Shown here: piece by piece, positions 54,380 to 63,576 of the stretch
How the letters are laid out: each line of letters starts with the position of its first letter
Numbering within the stretch: position 1 is the stretch's first letter
From: Bacteroidales bacterium
GTDB taxonomy: Bacteria > Bacteroidota > Bacteroidia > Bacteroidales > 4484-276
DNA length: 64,000 bases
Direction: 5' to 3'
Assembly (NCBI GenBank): GCA_014860585.1
Contig: JACZJL010000171.1
Span: forward strand, 1-64,000
Made by a program: the position numbers and the translations under genes
The notes under the pieces: model-generated
What the model saw: only the letters and a program-made list of their open reading frames with translations
Told to the model about the DNA's origin: nothing
Databases searched by the model: none

Positions 54380-57300
54380 ATGAAAAAAATTCTATCCACT
54401 CTTTTTTTATGCCTGATTTTTGCGGGTGCAGGTTTTTCTCAACAACGAACAATTACAGGAATCGTCACATCAGAAGAGGACGGGTCGTCACTTCCGGGTG
54501 TTACGGTGTTGGTTAAAGGAACGCTTACGGGCACTGCTACTCGTATTGACGGCAAATTCACGCTACCGGGTGTTTCATCCGATGCGGTCCTTGTTTTCAG
54601 CTTTATTGGTTTTGAGAACGTGGAGGTGCCGGTTGGAGAAAACACTACATTTAACATCAAACTTCTCCCAAAGCTGGCCGAAATGGAGGAAGTGGTGGTT
54701 ACTGCATTGGGTATAACCCGGCAGAAACGTGAAATAGGCTATTCAACAGAACAAATCGGGGATGAAGTGTTGCTGGAATCCAAAGCGCCAAACGTGCTGA
54801 ATGCCATTGCCGGAAGGGCTGCCGGGGTTCAGATTTCTCAGCCTGACGGCGTTGAAGGCGGTTCCACCAGGATTGTAATCAGGGGAAACAACAACATTGG
54901 GGCCGACAACCAGCCACTGATTGTGGTGGACAATGTGCCGATGGAAAACGTTCCCGGTCTGACCAACATTGGTCGTGGGGTGGACTGGGGCAGTGCCATC
55001 AATGACCTGAACGTGTTCGACATCGAGACCATGACTGTAATGAAAGGAGGAGCAGCGTCGGCATTGTATGGCTCACGGGGCGCCAATGGAGTGGTCTTTA
55101 TTACTACTAAACGTGGTACAAAGCAAAAGGGGATCGGAGTGACTTACAATATGGATTACAGGATCACCCAACCCTACCGCTACAGGGAAGTCCAGAATAC
55201 ATATGGTCACGGCGGCCCAATTTCGTTTACTCAACCCACCTTCCCCATGTCAGGTGATACCCTGCTTTACCCCGGAATTTACGGCAACGAAAACCTGATC
55301 ATCAACCAGGATGGCGAAACATCAAGTACTTCGGCTGAATTTGGTTACTACGGTTCTTCGGTTTCATGGGGGCCAAAGATGGAAGGGCAAATGGTAAAAT
55401 GGTGGGATGGCCAAATGAGGCCTTACTCCCCACAACCCGACAACCTGAAGATCCCCTTCGAAAGTGGCTATACCATCACCCATAATATTGCAGCCACAGG
55501 CGGAGGAGACAAAGGAACCATGAGGGTTTCGATCACCCGCCAGGACAACAAGCCCATTGTGGATAACAGCAACTTCGACCGCACGACAATCAATCTTGGC
55601 GCAAACCTGAACATCAGCAGCAAACTCAGGACTGATCTTACGATCTCCTTTGTCAATTACAACCGTCTGAACAGCCCCATGCTCGGCGAAGACGGGAATT
55701 CATTCAGCAAGGGGCTGCTCTATTCATGGCCAAGGAGTTACCAGGGCATTGACAAGGAAAACTATATCAACCCTGACGGATCACAAAATCCACAGGAAGG
55801 ATATCCTTTTTATTATATCAACAAAACAATCTGGTGGGATTATTATAATAACAACACCACACTTGCCCGTGACAAATACACAGCTGCATTAACGCTGATC
55901 TATGACATCACCCCCTGGTTGCAGGCGCTGGGGCGCGTTGGCAGAGATTTCACCATCGAGCAGTTTGAAACCCGCAATAAACCCATCGATGCCATCGGCC
56001 TGATGAATGGGTATTACAGCAACAGCTTGTCAAGAAATATTGGCGACAATTACGATTTTACGCTCACTGCACAAAAAGAGAAATTCCTGGGAACGAAAAT
56101 GGATGTTACAATGACCGCCGGAGCGAGCCGGTGGAATAATGACTATTATTACATTGGCGGCCATTCAGGCACATGGTACTATCCCAACATGTACACCTTT
56201 TTTAATTTCACCGAAAACACCTATACCACAGATCCCAACAACAATACGATTGTTGAGCAGTTTGGAAATTCAGCCGGATCGATGATCCCCAATGAAGGAA
56301 TTATCCGGAAGAGGCATAATTCCGTTTATTCTTTTCTCAATCTGTCCTATGACAATTATCTCTTCCTCGAACTCACAGGGCGAAACGACTGGTCGTCAAC
56401 GCTCCCTCCGGAAAGTAACTCGTACTTTTACCCATCCGTTTCCCTGAGTTTTATTGCAACCGAAGTAGTTGATTTTCAATCGTCAATGCCTTGGTTCAAC
56501 TTTATGAAAATCAGGGGAGGGTTAGCTCAGACCGCAACAGATGCTGATCCGTATTTGCGGACTTTTTATTACAACACCTCCCTCTTCGGAGGTCAGCAAT
56601 CATCAGAATTTCCCTCTACCATCCCGCCACTCAACCTGAAGCCTCAGCGGGTAAATTCTTTTGAGGCCGGTATCAATCTCGGTTTCCTGGATAATGTGAT
56701 CGATGTTGATTTTACCTATTATTACCTGTACTCTTTCGATCAGATTATTCCCAATCTCCCTGTACCCAGTTCGTCCGGCGCTACAACAATTATGACCAAC
56801 GAAGGTGTGCTCACGAATGAAGGGTTTGAAATTATCCTCAATACTGTCCCGGTGAAAAATAAGGACTGGATAGTAAGAACAGGGATCAACCTGGCGCGGA
56901 ACCGCAATAAGGTGGTCAGCCTTGGCGGCGACGCCGATACTTATTTACTGGCCGACATCTGGGGGTTGAACGGCCCGGCGATGATCCTGAACGAGGGAGA
57001 TGAGTTCGGAACCATCAGCGGATACGATTATATTTATGATGACAACGGTAACCGGGTGGTAAATGACGAAGGCACCAAATACCTGATCACCGACACCCGT
57101 GTTCCGATTGGCAATGCATCGCCGGATTTCATCGCCGGATGGAATGCCTCTGCTGAGTTCAAAGGATTCCGGTTGACCGCGCTGATTGACACCAAATGGG
57201 GTGGCGATATTTATGCCGGTTCTTATGTGATTGGGCTGCAGACCGGGCAGAGTCCCGAAACACTTGTCGAACGCGAAGGGGGCGGACTGCCCTATACCGA

Positions 57301-57700
57301 TCCCGACGGGAATACAAGCAACATTGGAATCATCCTCGACGGTGTTCATGAAGATGGAACTCCCAACACTACAGTTGTTCACTACTATTACAAATACCTG
57401 CCCAATGCCGGTGGCTGGGGGAAATTCGTTTCCACACCCGGGATCATCGAAAATACCTGGGTGAAAATGAGAGAAATCTCACTTTCTTACACCATTCCCC
57501 AGAAGTTTTTAGGTAAAACGAAGGTGTTTCAAAACCTGACCTTATCGATAACTGGCCGGGATTTGTTTTACATCTACACTACCCTTCCAGATCAAATCAA
57601 CCCGGAAGGCATTATGGGATCGGGCAATGCGCAGGGCTTCGAATGGGCTTCATTCCCGGGAACCAGATCCTGGATTTTTGGATTAAGTGCTTCATTTTAA
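54380..57700 (+). CDS. SusC/RagA-type TonB-dependent outer-membrane transporter
   Basis: 1106 residues. Signal peptide 1-20; a carboxypeptidase-regulatory-like domain (about 23-100: ITGIVTSEEDGSSLPGVTVL, GKFTLPGV); a TonB box-like EVVVTALG; the plug (APNVLNAIAGRAAGVQI, DGVEGGSTRIVIRGNNN, PLIVVDNVPM, LYGSRGANGVVFI); and the long beta-barrel ending with an aromatic residue (SWIFGLSASF). SusC homologues import oligosaccharides or peptides across the outer membrane with their SusD lid. It is followed after 20 bp by the SusD gene. The ligand is not visible, but the third gene of the operon points to N-glycan or glycopeptide. Confidence 0.93.
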   Translation: MKKILSTLFLCLIFAGAGFSQQRTITGIVTSEEDGSSLPGVTVLVKGTLTGTATRIDGKFTLPGVSSDAVLVFSFIGFENVEVPVGENTTFNIKLLPKLAEMEEVVVTALGITRQKREIGYSTEQIGDEVLLESKAPNVLNAIAGRAAGVQISQPDGVEGGSTRIVIRGNNNIGADNQPLIVVDNVPMENVPGLTNIGRGVDWGSAINDLNVFDIETMTVMKGGAASALYGSRGANGVVFITTKRGTKQKGIGVTYNMDYRITQPYRYREVQNTYGHGGPISFTQPTFPMSGDTLLYPGIYGNENLIINQDGETSSTSAEFGYYGSSVSWGPKMEGQMVKWWDGQMRPYSPQPDNLKIPFESGYTITHNIAATGGGDKGTMRVSITRQDNKPIVDNSNFDRTTINLGANLNISSKLRTDLTISFVNYNRLNSPMLGEDGNSFSKGLLYSWPRSYQGIDKENYINPDGSQNPQEGYPFYYINKTIWWDYYNNNTTLARDKYTAALTLIYDITPWLQALGRVGRDFTIEQFETRNKPIDAIGLMNGYYSNSLSRNIGDNYDFTLTAQKEKFLGTKMDVTMTAGASRWNNDYYYIGGHSGTWYYPNMYTFFNFTENTYTTDPNNNTIVEQFGNSAGSMIPNEGIIRKRHNSVYSFLNLSYDNYLFLELTGRNDWSSTLPPESNSYFYPSVSLSFIATEVVDFQSSMPWFNFMKIRGGLAQTATDADPYLRTFYYNTSLFGGQQSSEFPSTIPPLNLKPQRVNSFEAGINLGFLDNVIDVDFTYYYLYSFDQIIPNLPVPSSSGATTIMTNEGVLTNEGFEIILNTVPVKNKDWIVRTGINLARNRNKVVSLGGDADTYLLADIWGLNGPAMILNEGDEFGTISGYDYIYDDNGNRVVNDEGTKYLITDTRVPIGNASPDFIAGWNASAEFKGFRLTALIDTKWGGDIYAGSYVIGLQTGQSPETLVEREGGGLPYTDPDGNTSNIGIILDGVHEDGTPNTTVVHYYYKYLPNAGGWGKFVSTPGIIENTWVKMREISLSYTIPQKFLGKTKVFQNLTLSITGRDLFYIYTTLPDQINPEGIMGSGNAQGFEWASFPGTRSWIFGLSASF

Positions 57701-57720
57701 CTATTTAACCAGATGATAAA

Positions 57721-59370
57721 ATGAAAAATATCAGATACATACTTCTTACTTCAATTTACATTATTCTTGCATTGTTCTCCTCCTGCACCAAAGATTTCGA
57801 TGAGATTAACACTAACCCACAAGGATTTACCACTGCCAGCGACGGGTCACTTTTCAACAGCGTGATTAAATCCTTGCAACCGGGGTGGAACGAACAGTTT
57901 TACATTTACAATGAGATACTCTACAAACAAACCGAAATGGCGGCGCTGACCAAGGAAGCCTGGGGGAATTTTACCATCGGCACAGAGGAAATATGGGGCA
58001 ATTACTACCTTACGCTACCCGAAATCAGGGATTTGGAAAAACGGTTGGAAGATTACCTTGTAGCCTATGATGATACGCTGGTGATAGCCAATGTCAACAA
58101 TATGAAAGCAATGCTTAAAATTGTTATTGCTCTGAAAACCTTCAAAGTGACTGATCTTTTTGGTGATATGCCATTTTCGGAAGCTGGTTATGGATTTCAG
58201 GATCTCGCATTGCTCTATCCCAAATACGATAAACAGCGGGATATTTACCTGCAACTGCTCGATGACCTGGAGTGGGCTGATGAACACATCGACGAAACAG
58301 TGCCCCAAAAGGAACCTTTCACCTCCTTCAAGGCATTTGACAAGTTGTTTAACGGCGATTTACTCCTTTGGAAAAAGCTGGCCAATTCGCTCAGATTACG
58401 TCATGCGCTGCGGATGTCAGAAAAAGAACCTGAGATTGCCGGTAATATCATTAAAGATGTGATTGAGAACAACAGGCCGATATTTTTCGGTTACGATTTT
58501 ATAACACCAGTTCTTGAAAGTGCCTGCTTATGGCCTTCGGCGATGGGTTTTAAGAACGAAAGCCTCAACTGGTCTTTCCGCGAGCACAACAACCTCAGGT
58601 TGGGAACAAACATCTGGCGATTGCTTTCCGCTCACGACAGCACCGACGGAAGCGGGATTTTTGACCCACGTGCGTTTATTTTCTTTGAAACCAATAACGC
58701 CAACAAATGGGTTGCGTACCCGCAACTGCCTGATATCAATACCCCTTCTTCAGGCGGCATCCCCTACGGTACCCATCGTGACCAGGTAGGCGCTTTTGAG
58801 ATCAAAGGAGAAACCAACATCTACTCACCGTTCAACTATTTTATTGTAAGAGACGAAGATTATATGCCCATTCCGATCATTACCGGTGCTGAAATTCATT
58901 ACATCAAATCTGAAATCTATTTCCGTGGAATCGGGGTTACTGAAGACAAAATGCAGGCAGAAATAGAATACCTCAACGGAATAAACTCCTCGGTTGAGTG
59001 GTGGATGAATGTGGCTGAAAACTCAAGATTGCCTTCATCAGGAATGACTTTCCCCGAGATGATCAGTATTCCTTCAAACCTGAGCTCATCCTCAGTTCAA
59101 TTCCGGTTTGGCTTTTGGAACGCGACTTCTGATGAAGAGAAGCTGAGATTCATCTATACCCAGAGATGCATCGATTCATTCAGACAGCCGGCTGAGTTGT
59201 ATGCACTTGCAAGACGGACAGGCATGACCCCCCGGCAAGGTGATCCAATCGCGCATTTCCGTTTACCCTATCCGCCTTCGGAAGCAGAAAATAACTCCGC
59301 AAACTGGATGCAGGCGATTGCCAACCAGGGTGGCGACACCCCGGAGTTTAAAATCTGGTGGATACCGTAA
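57721..59370 (+). CDS. SusD/RagB-family outer-membrane lipoprotein (SusD-like_2 type)
   Basis: 549 residues. The lipobox ALFSSC (C22) marks a lipoprotein. The following KDFDEINTNPQGFTTA is the hallmark of the SusD-like_2 subfamily. Further typical parts are LKTFKVTDLFGDMPFSEA, KDRDIYLQLLDDLEWADE-type TPR helices (YDKQRDIYLQLLDDL), LLWKKLANSLRLRHALRMS and the C-terminal TQRCIDSFRQPAELYA. It would sit as the ligand-capturing lid on the SusC barrel. It is 20 bp behind susC and 58 bp before the PNGase F-like gene. Confidence 0.93.
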   Translation: MKNIRYILLTSIYIILALFSSCTKDFDEINTNPQGFTTASDGSLFNSVIKSLQPGWNEQFYIYNEILYKQTEMAALTKEAWGNFTIGTEEIWGNYYLTLPEIRDLEKRLEDYLVAYDDTLVIANVNNMKAMLKIVIALKTFKVTDLFGDMPFSEAGYGFQDLALLYPKYDKQRDIYLQLLDDLEWADEHIDETVPQKEPFTSFKAFDKLFNGDLLLWKKLANSLRLRHALRMSEKEPEIAGNIIKDVIENNRPIFFGYDFITPVLESACLWPSAMGFKNESLNWSFREHNNLRLGTNIWRLLSAHDSTDGSGIFDPRAFIFFETNNANKWVAYPQLPDINTPSSGGIPYGTHRDQVGAFEIKGETNIYSPFNYFIVRDEDYMPIPIITGAEIHYIKSEIYFRGIGVTEDKMQAEIEYLNGINSSVEWWMNVAENSRLPSSGMTFPEMISIPSNLSSSSVQFRFGFWNATSDEEKLRFIYTQRCIDSFRQPAELYALARRTGMTPRQGDPIAHFRLPYPPSEAENNSANWMQAIANQGGDTPEFKIWWIP

Positions 59371-59428
59371 TTTTTTAACAAAGCAAATGAATTCATTCAA
59401 TCAGTATTAACCATTAATTTCAAATTCT

Positions 59429-61933
59429 ATGAAAAAGATTTACAATCAAATGCTCGCGCTGATGGTGACAATTTTCCTGTTGTCACCGGTTTTGGTCCAA
59501 TCACAATCCAATCAGTACCTCCACTTCGACAAAGTGGACGATTATGTGATCCTGCAAAATGCCTCCCAGTATTTCTCAGGTACTACCCAACTAACCATCA
59601 CCGGTTGGTTTTACTGCGATGCGCTTTCATACGGCCAGGGCTATATGGGATTCAGGGCAGGTTCCGGAACAGCGGAATTTTACCTGATCCAGCTGAACAA
59701 CGGTATGATGGAATGCAGGCTGTTAACCACCACCGGACTGCATGAGTATGTGGCGCCGGCAAACACAGTAATACCTCAGATTTGGCAACACATCGCCTGG
59801 GTTTTTGATGTGAATTCCATAAAACTCTATGTGAACGGGGCACTAAAAGGGAGTGCTGCTGCCTCGGGCGTTTTCCAGGGTGAAAACGTTCCTTTCGCCA
59901 TTGGCAAAAGTACATTAGGGGGTTTTAATTTTGTTTATGGTGGACGGGTTGACGAGGTTTCCGCCTGGAACAAGGCATTGTCTCAGACTGAAATTCAGGA
60001 TATGATGGACAATGAACTGACCGGCAACGAAGAAGGTTTACAACTTTATTACAAGTTTAACCAGGGTGAGCCGGGTGGAAACAATACTTCGATCACCCAC
60101 CTGATCAGTGAGATCGGCAGTGGAGAAAGAGATGCAGAACTGATGAACTTTGCACTGATTGGAGAAACATCCAACTTCAATGGTACCCTCAATCCCGGCT
60201 ACCAGGCCATTTCCTTTCCTCAAATTCCCAATCATCTTACCAGCGATCCCCCATTTGCCATCGAAGCCACTGCTACCTCCGGCCTTGAAGTATTTTTTGA
60301 AGTCCTCTCCGGACCAGCTACCATTGATGGCAATATTGTGACATTGACCGGCGAACCCGGCGAAGTCAGCATCAGGGCAACCCAACCGGGAAATTCAACG
60401 TTTGACCCGGCCATTCCGGTGATCAATAATTTTATGGTGCTTGACCCGGACACCTTTGTGCCCGAAATTGACCCAAGACATCCGCTTCCCGGAGATGTTT
60501 TCGTGTCCAACCTCTCCCAGATCAGACTCACTGCAAAAGCAACCATTGATTATCCTGAACTATTTTGGGTGCAAGGCGTTCAATTTGTGATTAACGGGCA
60601 GACCATCCAGGCCAATGATCCGCTGGGAACCGGATATTTCACCGGTTGGTGGACTCCTCCGGCCTACGGAAATTACACCATTTCGATCGTATCGTCGAAC
60701 AACTTTGGCGCCTCTGCCACCGAAACCGTGAATGTTAACATCACATCAAGCGCTTACAATATGGAGGTTGTAGCTTTCGAAGGTGTGTGGTTAAGTCCCA
60801 GCAATGTAACCCAGGTCGTTGAAGGCGAATTGCCCTCTTACCTGGGTGCTTTCAGCCAGGTCAACGCAACCCTCGAGGTGAGCTGCCCTCAGAATGGCTG
60901 CGGTGAATGGGACCGTGTGGCTCACGTTGAAGCCATGAGCCTTGATGGTGAATGGTTCGAAATCATCCGCTACATTACCCCTTACGGCGTGCCCTGTTCT
61001 CACCAGATTGATCTTACCGATTACATGTCGCTGCTTCAGGGAAAAGTTGCCTTCAGGCTTCATTGCGCCACACTTGATAATGGGTTCGTGTATAAACTAA
61101 AGCTTAATTACACGGAAGGACAGCCCGATTATCTGTACAGCAATGTATTCAACATTTGGCAGGACACCTACCAGTTCGGCGATTATGCCAACCTGCAGCC
61201 GGTGGAAGATCAGAATTTTCAGTTTCCTTCCAATGCATCGGCTGCACGCCTGAAACTGGTCTCGAGCGGTCATGGCTGGGGAGACCTGAACACGGGCAAT
61301 GCAGCAGAATTTTACAACGCTACCCATCACATTTGGGTAAATGGGGCACAAACTTTCACCCAACACAACTGGAGCACCTGTAACCCAAACCCTGACGGAT
61401 GTCAGCCACAAAACGGAACCTGGTACCACAACCGGGCCGGCTGGTGCCCCGGTTCCATCGCTCCCTGGTTCGACTATGACATGACCCCTTACATTTCAGG
61501 AGGAAATGCCACCTTGAAATATGTTTTCTACGAGCAATATGTTGATTTCTGTCACCCTAACCATCCTGACTGTGTGACCGGAGTGACCTGTGCCGACTGT
61601 AACGACGGGTTCAACCCTCACCTCATTGTTGCCTGCAACATGGTGGTTTTTTCAGACAATTACTTTGTTGGCATCGAAAAACAGGATTTGAACGCAGAAT
61701 TTACCATCAGGCCTAACCCAAGCAGCGGACTTGTGGAGGTATTTTCAACAAGGGCAAAATCAGGGCAAAATTCAGTTATTAAGGTAATGAACATGACCGG
61801 AACCACGGTGGAACAGTTTAACTGGAACGGAACTGCTGTCCAACTGGATCTGTCACATCATCCCAAAGGTGTTTATTTCCTTTTAATCCAAACCAACCAG
61901 AAAAATGAAGTAAAAAAACTGGTCATCCAGTAA
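59429..61933 (+). CDS. T9SS-exported LamG/PNGase F-like glycoamidase
   Basis: 834 residues. Signal peptide (1-25), LamG/concanavalin-like domain (28-210), Ig-like segment (about 255-440), a PNGase F-like pair of jelly-roll domains (445-745) and a T9SS sorting domain (758-834: IRPNPSSGLVEVF, KVMNMTGTTVEQF). The motif CPQNGCGEWDRVAHV matches the known enzyme's CPNKTCDEWDRYANV; D495 corresponds to the catalytic D60. SSGHGWG, AAEF (E627, equal to E206) and RAGWCPG are conserved too. The third acidic residue, E118, appears to be replaced (C546 by hand alignment). PNGase F hydrolyses the amide between Asn and N-glycans. Activity may be altered. Confidence 0.85.
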   Translation: MKKIYNQMLALMVTIFLLSPVLVQSQSNQYLHFDKVDDYVILQNASQYFSGTTQLTITGWFYCDALSYGQGYMGFRAGSGTAEFYLIQLNNGMMECRLLTTTGLHEYVAPANTVIPQIWQHIAWVFDVNSIKLYVNGALKGSAAASGVFQGENVPFAIGKSTLGGFNFVYGGRVDEVSAWNKALSQTEIQDMMDNELTGNEEGLQLYYKFNQGEPGGNNTSITHLISEIGSGERDAELMNFALIGETSNFNGTLNPGYQAISFPQIPNHLTSDPPFAIEATATSGLEVFFEVLSGPATIDGNIVTLTGEPGEVSIRATQPGNSTFDPAIPVINNFMVLDPDTFVPEIDPRHPLPGDVFVSNLSQIRLTAKATIDYPELFWVQGVQFVINGQTIQANDPLGTGYFTGWWTPPAYGNYTISIVSSNNFGASATETVNVNITSSAYNMEVVAFEGVWLSPSNVTQVVEGELPSYLGAFSQVNATLEVSCPQNGCGEWDRVAHVEAMSLDGEWFEIIRYITPYGVPCSHQIDLTDYMSLLQGKVAFRLHCATLDNGFVYKLKLNYTEGQPDYLYSNVFNIWQDTYQFGDYANLQPVEDQNFQFPSNASAARLKLVSSGHGWGDLNTGNAAEFYNATHHIWVNGAQTFTQHNWSTCNPNPDGCQPQNGTWYHNRAGWCPGSIAPWFDYDMTPYISGGNATLKYVFYEQYVDFCHPNHPDCVTGVTCADCNDGFNPHLIVACNMVVFSDNYFVGIEKQDLNAEFTIRPNPSSGLVEVFSTRAKSGQNSVIKVMNMTGTTVEQFNWNGTAVQLDLSHHPKGVYFLLIQTNQKNEVKKLVIQ

Positions 61934-61956
61934 AACACAAATTTGCCTATAAAATC

Positions 61957-61996
61957 AATCCGGCAGGTCATTCCTCATGCCTGCCGGATTTCTTTC
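61957..61996 (+). terminator. Terminator of the SusCD-PNGase operon
   Basis: AATCCGGCAGG (61957-61967) pairs with CCTGCCGGATT (61980-61990), an 11-bp perfect stem with a 12-nt loop, followed by TCTTTC. It is 23 bp after the stop codon. Confidence 0.85.
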
Positions 61997-62029
61997 AAAT
62001 TTTTGACTGTCAGAAAACACCCTGAATCT

Positions 62030-62082
62030 GATTTTCAACGATTTAATTACCCCGCCCTAAAGGGAGTAAATCGTTGAAAATC
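62030..62082. repeat. 16-bp perfect inverted repeat
   Basis: GATTTTCAACGATTTA (62030-62045) and TAAATCGTTGAAAATC (62067-62082) are exact reverse complements around a 21-nt loop containing CCGCCCTAAAGGG. GATTTTCAAC recurs once more at 62133, and a smaller CCCGA/TCGGG hairpin lies at 62101-62114. Confidence 0.8.
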
Positions 62083-62210
62083 ATTGCTCCCGGAATTTAT
62101 CCCGAGACTTCGGGAGGGTTGGGGCTAACAATGATTTTCAACATTTGGAGTTTTCTGGTAGTCACTAATTTGATCAAATCCTTAGTAAACCGGATTAACA
62201 CATTTTCAAC

Positions 62211-63329
62211 ATGCAAGCAAAAAAGATTTTCGTTTTATTACTGCTAACCATAACTACATTAATAATTTCCGCCCAGACCCGGCAAAATTTCCGGGTTCCC
62301 GATATTCCGGGCTACCTGACTTTGAAAGGTGACTTCCACATGCATACGCCATTCTCCGACGGAACGGTATGGCCTGCCGACCGGGTAAAAGAAGCCTGGC
62401 GAGACGGACTGGATGTGATCGCCATTACCGATCATGTGGAATATAATCCCAACAAAAAAGATGTCAGCACCGATTTGAACCGTCCTTACGAGATTGCCTT
62501 TCCTGTAGCTGAAAAATATGGAATCCTGCTGATTCGGGCAGCCGAAATCACCCGAAGTATGCCTCCAGGTCATTTTAACGCTTACTTTCTGACTGACGCC
62601 AACCTGCTCAGGCATGCTGATGTTGATTCTGCTTTCCAGGCTGCAGCCGATCAGGGTGCATATTTTATTTGGAACCACCCGGGTTGGAAAGCACAACAGC
62701 CCGATTCAACCCATTGGTTCCCCATCCACACCGAATTTCACCAAAAAGGCTGGCTGCATGGTATTGAAGTGTTTAACGAAAAGGAATTTTACCCGGTCGT
62801 ATTACGCTGGGCAACAGAGAAAAACCTGACCTGTTTTGCCAATTCCGATGTGCATGAACCCATTGATTTCCTTTATGATCCCTCTAAAAAAGAACGCAGG
62901 CCGATGACCCTTGTTTTTGCAAAAGACAGAACTACCGAAGCCGTCAAAGAAGCATTTTTTGAGCACAGAACCCTCGCTTTTTTCAATGATACCCTGGCTG
63001 GAAATGAAATATGGCTGAAAGCGCTGATCGGGCAGTGTATCGCCCTGCAAAAAAGCAGCATTAAGATCAATGAAAAGAATGAGGCCGTACTGATTCTCAA
63101 TAATCTCTCAGACATTCCTTTTCGACTAACAGGGATCAGCACCGATGATTTTTCACTCCCCGCCACAATTGAGCTTAATGCCAATTCCTCTACCCAGGTT
63201 AGCGTCAGGAATATAAAAAAAACAAATTTGGAAGGGAAGCAGTCACAGCTCGCTTTCACGGTGAAAAACGCATTATCAGGCGACGGAAATCCATTGACGA
63301 TTGGATTGAATTTGAAATTCCACGATTGA
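62211..63329 (+). CDS. Secreted PHP-domain phosphoesterase
   Basis: 372 residues with a signal peptide (1-22). PHP-type metal-binding motifs follow: DFHMHTPFSDG (H43, H45), AITDHVEYN, RAAEITRS, NHPGWK and ANSDVHEP. The C-terminal 80 residues form a beta-domain (NLSDIPFRLTGIS, VKNALSGDGN). The family includes histidinol phosphatases, DNA polymerase PHP parts and Sb-PDE-type organophosphate/phosphodiesterases; secretion and the motif set fit the last. Substrate unknown. It has its own unit, separated from the SusCD operon by a terminator and a repeat region. Confidence 0.85.
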   Translation: MQAKKIFVLLLLTITTLIISAQTRQNFRVPDIPGYLTLKGDFHMHTPFSDGTVWPADRVKEAWRDGLDVIAITDHVEYNPNKKDVSTDLNRPYEIAFPVAEKYGILLIRAAEITRSMPPGHFNAYFLTDANLLRHADVDSAFQAAADQGAYFIWNHPGWKAQQPDSTHWFPIHTEFHQKGWLHGIEVFNEKEFYPVVLRWATEKNLTCFANSDVHEPIDFLYDPSKKERRPMTLVFAKDRTTEAVKEAFFEHRTLAFFNDTLAGNEIWLKALIGQCIALQKSSIKINEKNEAVLILNNLSDIPFRLTGISTDDFSLPATIELNANSSTQVSVRNIKKTNLEGKQSQLAFTVKNALSGDGNPLTIGLNLKFHD

Positions 63330-63494
63330 TCTGCTGACAGGGGGCTATGCATTGCAAAATTGTCAGATTCACCTCCCTTCCATCGAACTTGTAATCTTTT
63401 TACCCTTATCTTCAGAAAAAACGATTGAGTTTGCAAAGCCAAACTGCGTTGCGTTCAACTTGGTTTTCAATAGTGGTGGCAAGGTCGTTTTTGT

Positions 63495-63502
63495 TAATTT
63501 TG
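63495..63502 (+). promoter_or_regulatory. -7 element before the response-regulator gene
   Basis: TAATTTTG fits TAnnTTTG and lies 75 bp before the ATG at 63577. No -33 partner was found. The intergenic region 63330-63576 holds nothing else I can name. Confidence 0.4.
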
Positions 63503-63576
63503 CCGGTGTTATTAAAAAAATAATTTGAAATCAATTTAAAGATTTTAAAAATACAAATTCTCTGAGGATCTATGCT

